Assembly: GCA_964472195.1 (NCBI GenBank)
Contig: CAYYJH010000124.1
Coordinates: forward strand, 1-5,039
Length of the DNA: 5,039 nucleotides
DNA from: BS750m-G4 sp964472195
GTDB taxonomy: Bacteria; Bacteroidota; Ignavibacteria; Tepidaquicellales; Tepidaquicellaceae
Reading direction: 5' to 3'
Numbering within the stretch: the first letter of the stretch is position 1; every line of letters begins with the position of its first letter. Shown here piece after piece: positions 1 through 5,039 of the stretch. Under the pieces are notes generated by a model. The model searched no databases and was not told the DNA's origin. It worked only from the letters and a program-made list of their open reading frames with translations. The position numbers were made by a program, and so were the translations under genes.

Positions 1-62
1 GCAATTAAATTTGTACAGCAAACTGTAAGAAAAATAATTAATAAAGATAAGATTTGTTTCAT
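1..62 (-). CDS. Putative lipoprotein or exported protein, 5' end only (runs off left edge)
   Basis: The minus-strand ATG at 62-60 opens a frame that stays open to the window edge, giving 20 full codons. The peptide begins MKQILSLLIIFLTVCC. It has a lysine at position 2, a hydrophobic core over residues 4-14 and two cysteines at 15-16, followed by Thr-Asn. This is the form of a Sec signal peptide. The LTVC stretch resembles a lipobox, although valine just before the cysteine is not the usual Gly/Ala/Ser, so processing as a lipoprotein is likely rather than certain. The start is supported by AGGGG five bases upstream and by an in-frame TAA five codons upstream. The mature protein lies outside the window, so no function can be assigned. 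It follows the tryptophanase gene in the same direction after 99 nt and could be co-transcribed with it. Confidence 0.7.
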   Translation of the reverse strand, partial: MKQILSLLIIFLTVCCTNLI

Positions 63-67
63 CTCAA

Positions 68-72
68 CCCCT
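68..72 (-). promoter_or_regulatory. Ribosome binding site of the left-edge lipoprotein gene
   Basis: On the minus strand AGGGG stands five bases before the ATG at 62-60. It is a good purine-rich Shine-Dalgarno and supports this start. Its first two Gs after the A lie at the edge of a 9-nt stretch complementary to the end of the upstream tryptophanase gene. Confidence 0.55.
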
Positions 73-170
73 GTTTAAGATTTATATATATTAAGATAAT
101 ATGAAGAGAAACAATTTCAAAGAGAAAAATATATAATATGATTTGTAAAATATTACTTTTATTAAACAGG
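70..170 (-). repeat. Inverted repeat pair linking tryptophanase stop and downstream ribosome binding site
   Basis: CCTGTTTAA at 70-78 and TTAAACAGG at 162-170 are perfect 9-bp inverted copies 83 nt apart. In a minus-strand transcript the last two sense codons and stop of the tryptophanase gene could pair with the segment that includes the first part of the AGGGG before the lipoprotein start; one more G-U pair extends it. The repeat is seen directly. That it folds or regulates is inference, and 9-bp repeats in AT-rich DNA can be chance. Confidence 0.35.
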
Positions 171-1568
171 ATTGAATTTGGATGTGAAATGTCTCAAGAA
201 TTTTGGCTCTTCAATTATTTTATAACCCTTAATTTTTTCCTTATTCTTTTTAATTTCGATTAATACTTCTGCAATGTAATCGATATGGCTTTGTGTATAT
301 ACTCTTCTCGGCATAGCAAGCCTGACTAATTCCATGTTTGCGGGAATGAGTTTTCCATTTTCGTCATATTTACCAAACATAACGCTTCCGATTTCAACAG
401 ACCTAATTCCTCCAACTTTATAGAGTTCGCAGGAAAGTGCCTGCCCGGGATATTGTTCAACAGGTATGTGAGGAAGAAATCCTTTAGCATCGATATATAT
501 AGCATGCCCACCAACAGGTTGTATAGTCGGGATGTCATTCGAATTGAGTATCTCCCCGAGATATTCCATGGAGCGAATTCTGTATTGAAGGTAGTTTTCG
601 TCAAGGATTTCTTCTAAACCCTGAGCAATAGCTTCCATATCTCTGCCAGCAAGTCCGCCGTAAGTCTCGAATCCCTCTGTTATTATAAGCAGGTTGTTGC
701 ATTTGTCGTAAAGAAGATCATCATTCATTGCGACAAATCCACCGATGTTAGCAAAGGCATCTTTTTTGGCACTCATTGTGCAGCCGTCACCGAAAGCAAA
801 TATCTCATTTGCTATTTCGAGAATAGATTTTTTTTCATAACCTTTCTCACGTTTCTTTATGAAATATGAATTTTCAGAGAATCTGCACGCATCAAAAAAC
901 AAAGGTATGTTATACTTTACACAAACTTCTTTGACCTTCTTAATATTTTCCATTGAAACTGGCTGACCACCGCCGGTATTATTAGTGATTGTTAGCATGC
1001 ATATTGGTATATTTTCTGCTCCAACATCATTAATTAGCTTCAATAGTTTATCTGTATCCATGTTTCCTTTAAACGGGTGAATTGCAGATGGTTGTTTTCC
1101 TTCATCGATAACAAGGTCAAGAGCAGTTCCCCCGTTGAACTCTATATTAGCTCTTGTTGTGTCAAAATGATTATTATTAGGTATATAAATGCTTTTGCCT
1201 GGAAGTTGATATCTTCCATAGGAATCTAATTCGTCAATAATATTTGTAAAAAGAATTCTTTCTGCTGCCCTTCCCTGGTGCACGGGTATTATATGTTTAA
1301 ACCCGAAAATCTTTTTTGTTACTTCTTCAAATCTGTAATAGCTTTTAGATCCTGCATAAGATTCATCACCCATCATTATACAAGCCCATTGTTTTGCACT
1401 CATGGCAGAGGTACCACTGTCTGTAAGAAGATCTATTAAAACATCTTCTGCATGTAACAGAAAGAGATTGTAGTGAGCATTTTTTAGGGTTTCCCCGCGT
1501 TCTTCAGCTGTTGTGAATTTTAGTTGCTCAACAGATTTTATTTTGAATGGTTCAAAGATTGTTTTCAT
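162..1568 (-). CDS. tnaA: Tryptophanase (tryptophan indole-lyase), PLP-dependent
   Basis: This 468-residue protein belongs to the tryptophanase/tyrosine phenol-lyase family, close to the usual length (E. coli TnaA 471). It would cleave L-tryptophan to indole, pyruvate and ammonia in the cytoplasm, using pyridoxal phosphate. Family residues are present: Tyr71 in DESYAGS, Arg100 in HQGR, Asn197 before GGGQPVS, Asp226 and Arg229 in FFDACRF, the Schiff-base Lys269 in MSAKKD, and carboxylate-binding Arg416. Substrate-side residues favour tryptophan: Asp136 (FDTT), Ile393 (SVEIGS) where tyrosine phenol-lyase has Arg, and His460 (LRHFT) where it has Phe. Other stretches (QWACIMMGD, DGCTMS, AGRDMEA) resemble tyrosine phenol-lyase, so that activity is the main alternative. 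The start aligns with the family N-terminus (EPFKIKSVE). No Shine-Dalgarno is visible. The 79-nt upstream gap has a weak Bacteroidota-like -7 element, AATATTTG (minus strand, 1631-1624). No tryptophan-containing leader peptide like TnaC is present. Confidence 0.93.
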   Translation of the reverse strand: MKTIFEPFKIKSVEQLKFTTAEERGETLKNAHYNLFLLHAEDVLIDLLTDSGTSAMSAKQWACIMMGDESYAGSKSYYRFEEVTKKIFGFKHIIPVHQGRAAERILFTNIIDELDSYGRYQLPGKSIYIPNNNHFDTTRANIEFNGGTALDLVIDEGKQPSAIHPFKGNMDTDKLLKLINDVGAENIPICMLTITNNTGGGQPVSMENIKKVKEVCVKYNIPLFFDACRFSENSYFIKKREKGYEKKSILEIANEIFAFGDGCTMSAKKDAFANIGGFVAMNDDLLYDKCNNLLIITEGFETYGGLAGRDMEAIAQGLEEILDENYLQYRIRSMEYLGEILNSNDIPTIQPVGGHAIYIDAKGFLPHIPVEQYPGQALSCELYKVGGIRSVEIGSVMFGKYDENGKLIPANMELVRLAMPRRVYTQSHIDYIAEVLIEIKKNKEKIKGYKIIEEPKFLRHFTSKFNPV

Positions 1569-1647
1569 TTAGGTATAAATTTTTTATTGTAATTTTAAAA
1601 AACATTTTTGAAATAGAACACCTCAAATATTCTTTCGTAAGTCATAC

Positions 1648-3063
1648 TCATCTTGATACTGAAAATCTTTTCAAAATCCATGATGACATAAAATCAAGAA
1701 ATTCAGGGACGAATTCTTTCTGTAAATCTGCATATTCCGACGGACTTCCGGTATTTGCACTCTGGAAAAGATGATTTGCTTTTGGGAATGTTTTAACCTC
1801 GAAATCTTTATTACTACCCCTTACTAATGCATCAACCATCGGTTTTTCGTTTTGTGTGACGGGAACCTGCATATCAAGTTCTCCGAACAACATCAATACG
1901 GGGCAGGTTACTTTTTCAAGTGTGGGAACAGGATCGTAAGATAAAAAATAACTCATCCAGGGAGATGTTAACTGAGCATACTTCGAATTAGCTGTATTAT
2001 TCACATATTCATCTTTGTTAGTTATTAATTCTTTTTGTTCTTCTGGCATGTCCTTATAATCCTCTGAAATTTGCTTTCTGAGTTCAGAAATGATTTCATC
2101 TTTTTCTTTACATAATTTAAGATCACTAAACAACTTTTTTGATTGTTCTAAACTTTCTTTTATTTCTTCATTTGTTTGTCCTTCAGCTTTCAAAATTAAT
2201 GCTGTTTGTTCAAGAATAATCTCTTCACCAGTTACTCCCGTTCCCGCTATAAGAATAATAAAGGCTATATCTTTATTTTGTGATGCAACAAGAGGTGCTA
2301 CTATACCGCCCTCACTATGTCCGCAAAGCCCAATATTATCATGTCGTATGTCATTTCGGGTTTGAAGATACTTTACAGCTTCGATCACATCACCGGCGAA
2401 GTCTTCTGTGGTTGATTCAGAAATATTTCCTGTTGATCCGCCAACACCCCTATCATCATATCTTAGAACTGCGATTCCGTTCTTTGTGAAATGACCTGCA
2501 ATTACTTGAAATATTTTAAAACCATATACTTCTTCATTTCTATCTTGAGGACCGCTTCCGGTTATCATAACAACTGCAGGGTGTTTACCGGGATATTTAG
2601 GCAGAGTTAATGTCCCGGATAATTTTATGTCTCCATTATAAAAAGTAACTTCTTCTTCAATATATGGTGCAATTTCATCCTCTAAAAATTTTTGATTATC
2701 ACCTTTTGATCTCGCAAGGTGAAATGTTCCTTTGATGCCGGATTGTTTGAATGAACCCTTTATACTATCTTGAACTATTTCCCCATCGAATTCAGCATCA
2801 CCATTTGGAACCTCCAGAACGAAACTTAACTTAGGGAAATTGTAATAAATATTTGAAAGTGGAAGATTACTTGCATTTTGCTGAGGTATGTCAATTGTTC
2901 CAGTAAGTGAATCATTAACGGTTTCAAGTTTTACTATTATATTTAAATCGTATCCCATAATCGAAATATTACCTTCCCATTGACCGACAATAGTATCTTG
3001 TGCAAGACCCGAATTTAAAAATAATACTATAAGAACAAATGATTTTAAAATTAAAGTTCGCAT
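1648..3063 (-). CDS. Exported alpha/beta-fold serine hydrolase (esterase-like)
   Basis: This 471-residue serine hydrolase is predicted to be secreted to the periplasm. I start it at the ATG at 3063 because the peptide then begins with a Sec signal: Arg2, Lys7, a hydrophobic core over residues 9-16, and a likely signal peptidase I site after Ala21 (SGLA/QD). An upstream in-frame ATG at 3117 would add 18 residues ahead of the signal and is less likely. Residues 22-118 form a beta-rich domain beginning GQWEG, common ahead of such hydrolases. The catalytic part covers about 137-465: oxyanion loop TGSGPQDR (168-175), YDDRGVG (202-208), nucleophile Ser250 in GHSEGG, Asp397 in FGELD, and His431 in KANH. 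A charged helical insert at 280-375 is probably the lid. The substrate is unknown; a carboxylesterase or acyl hydrolase is likely. No Shine-Dalgarno is seen. It lies upstream of the tryptophanase gene and is divergent from the acetyltransferase gene. Confidence 0.9.
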   Translation of the reverse strand: MRTLILKSFVLIVLFLNSGLAQDTIVGQWEGNISIMGYDLNIIVKLETVNDSLTGTIDIPQQNASNLPLSNIYYNFPKLSFVLEVPNGDAEFDGEIVQDSIKGSFKQSGIKGTFHLARSKGDNQKFLEDEIAPYIEEEVTFYNGDIKLSGTLTLPKYPGKHPAVVMITGSGPQDRNEEVYGFKIFQVIAGHFTKNGIAVLRYDDRGVGGSTGNISESTTEDFAGDVIEAVKYLQTRNDIRHDNIGLCGHSEGGIVAPLVASQNKDIAFIILIAGTGVTGEEIILEQTALILKAEGQTNEEIKESLEQSKKLFSDLKLCKEKDEIISELRKQISEDYKDMPEEQKELITNKDEYVNNTANSKYAQLTSPWMSYFLSYDPVPTLEKVTCPVLMLFGELDMQVPVTQNEKPMVDALVRGSNKDFEVKTFPKANHLFQSANTGSPSEYADLQKEFVPEFLDFMSSWILKRFSVSR

Positions 3064-3332
3064 GTTTGGATTTATGTTTATGTTTAATACTAAATGTGTA
3101 ATTTTAAAATAAAACATTTGACTTACTTATAAAATCTAAATCAGTATATGCTTAAGTATTCTTTAAAGTAGAATTCATTAACGCAAGAATTATCATATCT
3201 ATTTTTAGAAAAAATTGTTAAATATATACTAACCTGTTTTCTTGTTAAATAGTTTATTGTGGCATTATTTTTAAATCAAGAAAGTTTTATATCGTTGTTT
3301 AGTACACAAAATTTTTCATTAAAGAGTAACAT

Positions 3333-3338
3333 TATAAT
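3333..3338 (+). promoter_or_regulatory. Candidate -10 element of the acetyltransferase gene
   Basis: TATAAT matches the sigma-70 -10 consensus exactly and lies 29 nt before the start codon, which would give a short leader. No recognisable -35 lies 16-18 bp upstream, and perfect hexamers of this kind arise often in AT-rich DNA, so this is a candidate only. Confidence 0.3.
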
Positions 3339-3340
3339 AT

Positions 3341-3357
3341 TAAGTGATTTTCACTTA
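3341..3357. repeat. Perfect 7-bp inverted repeat, possible operator
   Basis: TAAGTGATTTTCACTTA has 7-bp arms (TAAGTGA/TCACTTA) with a 3-nt spacer. It begins 2 bp after the candidate -10 and its last base is the first base of the AGGAG ribosome binding site, so it would cover the transcription start. That is a classic place for a repressor site. It could also be a small RNA hairpin blocking the ribosome binding site if transcription starts further upstream. The GTGA/TCAC halves recall Crp sites, but the spacer is 3 nt rather than 6. Confidence 0.5.
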
Positions 3358-3361
3358 GGAG
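3357..3361 (+). promoter_or_regulatory. Ribosome binding site of the acetyltransferase gene
   Basis: AGGAG stands six T residues before the ATG at 3368, an optimal Shine-Dalgarno that fixes this start. It abuts the inverted repeat just upstream. Confidence 0.75.
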
Positions 3362-3367
3362 TTTTTT

Positions 3368-4939
3368 ATGAGCACAATTAGAGAAGCAACCGATAAAGAT
3401 GTTGAACAAATTAGAGATATCTATGTTCAGGTGTACGGAAATAGTTATCCCTTTAAAGGATTTTATAATACAGAGTGGTTAAAGAAAGCTGTTTATGATG
3501 ACGGTACACTTTTTCTCGTAATGGAGATGGATAACAAAGTTATAGCATCTGCCTCGATGATGCTTACAAGTGGGGGCTTAGATGACATGATAGGAGAGGC
3601 TGGCAGATTGGTTGCCACTACGGACAAGCGATACCATGGTAGAGGTTTATTTACAGATCTGTTAAAGGCGTTAATGGATCAAACGAAAGAAAGGGTGCTT
3701 TTTTTGATGGGTGAAGCAAGAACACCCCATCGTGGGAGCCAAAAAATATTGCAAGAACTGAAATGGATCCCGGCGGGCTTTGAACCAATGAAGTATCTTT
3801 TGGGAAAAAGACGCGAAAGTATTGCATTATATATTAAGACACAGGGAATTGCAAAGGAATTAAGACGTAATAACCCCCGGGTAATATCTGAATCTTCAAT
3901 ACTTGCACAAACAGTTCTTCATGATATGAATTATCCTTCAGACCTTATAGTTGATGATGAGGTTGATGGCTACCCAACCAACGTAGATTTTGAAATAAAT
4001 CATCTTACGGGACAACGCGGTATAATTTCGCTGTTGCGTATTGAAAGAGGAAGGGTTACCAATAAGGAAATTTTCGGAAACTTTTCGCTTTCACACGGGT
4101 TTTTCCGAATTGCGAATCAAGAGTCTAGCTATTTGATAGCGAAAGATGGGGACGCTATACTCGGTGCCGTAGGGTTTAATTATGATCCAATTGATAAAAA
4201 AATACGTATCTTTGAACTTATAGAATTTGATGACGCAGTTAAAGGTGCATTGCTAAAATACTTAGATCGCATTGCTTCCGAAGAGTATAATGTGGATTAC
4301 ATGGAAGTGGATGTTTCTGCGTATTCACCAAAAATACAAAGAACATTTGAGAGACTTGGTTTTATACCGGTAGCTTATTGTCCATCGATGGTTTTTGAAA
4401 AAGTAGAAAGGCTGGATATTATTCGTATGGCAAAGGTGAAATGCAAGTATGATCTTGGTCAAATGCGATTATTAGAGCCCGCTCAAAAAATTTTAGAAAT
4501 AGTTGAGAGTAGCCTGGATGATCGTATGACTGGAATTGAAATTACTGATGGAACAAAAAACACTGAACTGTTTAAAGATATTCCTGATGGAGAGCTTTAT
4601 CGCCTTGCCAGTATTTCGAGCATTAAAAAACAAAAGAAAGGAGATGTACTTGTTAAAAAGGGAGATACCGGAAAAGAAATCTTCATCCTGTTGAGCGGAG
4701 AGGTAAATGTAAAGACTCAAAGCAAGAATGTAGTATTAAAAGAAGGAAGTGTTTTTGGAGAGATGGCTTTAGTAGAAAAGAGTCTACGAACGGCGAATGT
4801 TGTTATGAGTAAAAATGGTAAAGTTATAAAAATGGATATAAAGAAGCTGGAAAGATTGATGGCAAAGCATCCACGCATCGGATGTGCTGTTTCTATGAAT
4901 CTTGCAAGAAGCCTGAGTACGAAATTACGGAAAAATTAA
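3368..4939 (+). CDS. Tandem GNAT acetyltransferase with C-terminal cyclic-nucleotide-binding domain
   Basis: This 523-residue cytoplasmic protein has no signal peptide or membrane segment. Residues 1-145 are a GNAT domain: the opening TIREATDKDVEQI is typical, and the acetyl-CoA pyrophosphate loop R-x-x-G-x-G is present as Arg88, Gly91 and Gly93, followed by a motif-B-like helix (RGSQKILQELKW). Residues about 245-345 look like a second GNAT fold, with the typical end SPKIQRTFERLGFIPVAY, but the expected loop (near FDDAVKGALLK) lacks the glycine signature, so it is probably not catalytic. Residues about 400-510 are a cyclic-nucleotide-binding domain: GDVLVKKGD, then IFILLSGEVNV, then the phosphate-binding cassette FGEMALVEKSLRTANV with the ribose-contacting Glu465 and phosphate-contacting Arg474. 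Only a short helical tail follows, with no helix-turn-helix, so it is not a Crp-type regulator. The likely role is acyl transfer from acetyl-CoA to a protein lysine or small amine, gated by cAMP or cGMP. The substrate is unknown. Start fixed by AGGAG. Confidence 0.88.
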   Translation: MSTIREATDKDVEQIRDIYVQVYGNSYPFKGFYNTEWLKKAVYDDGTLFLVMEMDNKVIASASMMLTSGGLDDMIGEAGRLVATTDKRYHGRGLFTDLLKALMDQTKERVLFLMGEARTPHRGSQKILQELKWIPAGFEPMKYLLGKRRESIALYIKTQGIAKELRRNNPRVISESSILAQTVLHDMNYPSDLIVDDEVDGYPTNVDFEINHLTGQRGIISLLRIERGRVTNKEIFGNFSLSHGFFRIANQESSYLIAKDGDAILGAVGFNYDPIDKKIRIFELIEFDDAVKGALLKYLDRIASEEYNVDYMEVDVSAYSPKIQRTFERLGFIPVAYCPSMVFEKVERLDIIRMAKVKCKYDLGQMRLLEPAQKILEIVESSLDDRMTGIEITDGTKNTELFKDIPDGELYRLASISSIKKQKKGDVLVKKGDTGKEIFILLSGEVNVKTQSKNVVLKEGSVFGEMALVEKSLRTANVVMSKNGKVIKMDIKKLERLMAKHPRIGCAVSMNLARSLSTKLRKN

Positions 4940-5039
4940 AGGTGTTTTTTTGCTTCTACTCTTGAGTCATAATAAGTTATTGAAGTAAGTCAAAGTTCAT
5001 TTTTTTCTTTTATCATATTAGTAAACCATGTTAACTTCT
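4940..5039. other. Right-edge intergenic sequence, possible end of a convergent gene
   Basis: Seven T residues at 4945-4951 follow the acetyltransferase stop, but no GC-containing stem precedes them, so I do not call a terminator. On the minus strand a frame is open from the edge (5037) to a TGA at 4990-4992, reading KLTWFTNMIKEKNEL. It could be the C-terminus of a convergent gene, but 15 codons are too few to judge. A second minus-strand frame ends at 5018-5020, and a plus-strand ATG at 5028 has no ribosome binding site. Confidence 0.25.

Larger units (their letters stand above)
3064..3367. other. Divergent AT-rich intergenic region
   Basis: This 304-nt region separates two divergent starts and should hold both promoters. 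On the right, a TATAAT, an inverted repeat and a Shine-Dalgarno lead into the acetyltransferase gene. On the left, only a weak minus-strand TATAAG (3131-3126) with a poor TTAAGC upstream could serve the hydrolase gene. I find no convincing small gene, tRNA or riboswitch. The middle (about 3130-3290) is low-complexity AT-rich sequence with short palindromes such as CTTTAAAG, but nothing I can assign. Confidence 0.5.

Noticed and set aside
14..27. Small hairpin TACAG-CAAA-CTGTA as a possible terminator
   Set aside because: No T run follows on the plus strand, only a weak AT tract follows on the minus strand, and it falls inside the signal-peptide coding sequence.
1..78. Plus-strand frame open from the edge to TAA at 76-78, a possible C-terminus of an incoming gene
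   Set aside because: The same bases on the minus strand carry a ribosome binding site, ATG and an obvious signal peptide, which explains them far better. A 25-codon open stretch is not rare by chance.
326..604. Second minus-strand frame inside tnaA
   Set aside because: It overlaps the conserved C-terminal half of tryptophanase in another frame, and its translation shows no domain.
1552..1605. A 17-codon minus-strand ORF overlapping the tnaA start as a leader peptide
   Set aside because: It has no tryptophan codon and no ribosome binding site at a usable distance, and its peptide resembles nothing known. It is probably chance in AT-rich DNA.
2090..2489. Plus-strand open frames opposite the hydrolase
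   Set aside because: They are antisense to the conserved catalytic region, with no ribosome binding site or recognisable protein features.
3064..3117. 18-residue N-terminal extension of the hydrolase from the upstream ATG at 3117
   Set aside because: It would place extra residues, including a second hydrophobic stretch, before a clear signal peptide. The ATG at 3063 gives a standard signal peptide.
3341..3357. Canonical Crp (TGTGA-N6-TCACA) or Fnr (TTGAT-N4-ATCAA) binding site
   Set aside because: The spacing between half-sites is 3 nt and the half-site sequences differ, so it is listed only as an unassigned inverted repeat.
4940..4960. Rho-independent terminator after the acetyltransferase gene
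   Set aside because: A T7 run exists but no stable stem precedes it; only A-T pairing with the AAAAA at the gene end is possible.
3117..4994. Exact 12-bp inverted pair TTTGACTTACTT (3117-3128) and its complement (4983-4994) flanking the acetyltransferase gene, like mobile-element ends
   Set aside because: About one such 12-bp match is expected by chance in 5 kb of AT-rich DNA. It does not extend further, and there is no transposase or target duplication.

Overview
The window is AT-rich and looks like a chromosomal segment from a Bacteroidota/Ignavibacteria-type bacterium. This is inferred from the low GC content, the style of the exported alpha/beta hydrolase (Sec signal, small beta-rich domain, hydrolase) and the sparse Shine-Dalgarno use. 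It is not proven by any marker gene. I see no rRNA, tRNA, CRISPR array, insertion sequence or phage gene.

Minus-strand block (positions 1-3063, transcribed right to left). An exported serine hydrolase of the alpha/beta fold (3063-1648) is followed after 79 nt by a tryptophanase-type beta-eliminating lyase (1568-162). After a further 99 nt comes the 5' end of a gene running off the left edge (62-1), which encodes a lipoprotein-like signal peptide. The same orientation and modest gaps allow one transcript, but internal promoters in the AT-rich gaps cannot be excluded. The tryptophanase would make indole, pyruvate and ammonia from tryptophan in the cytoplasm. No functional link to the exported hydrolase can be shown.

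Divergent intergenic region (3064-3367). About 300 nt of AT-rich DNA separates the hydrolase from a plus-strand gene. Its right end holds a perfect TATAAT, a perfect 7-bp inverted repeat with a 3-nt spacer, and an AGGAG Shine-Dalgarno, packed into about 30 nt before the start codon.

Plus-strand gene (3368-4939). This encodes a 523-residue protein with an N-terminal GNAT acetyltransferase domain carrying an intact acetyl-CoA loop motif, a second GNAT-like domain without that motif, and a C-terminal cyclic-nucleotide-binding domain with an intact phosphate-binding cassette. It is the most interesting item here: apparently a cyclic-nucleotide-controlled acyltransferase with the sensor at the C-terminus, the reverse of the mycobacterial cAMP-dependent lysine acetyltransferase layout.

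Right edge (4940-5039). There is no gene that can be firmly called. A short open frame on the minus strand might be the tail of a convergent gene.
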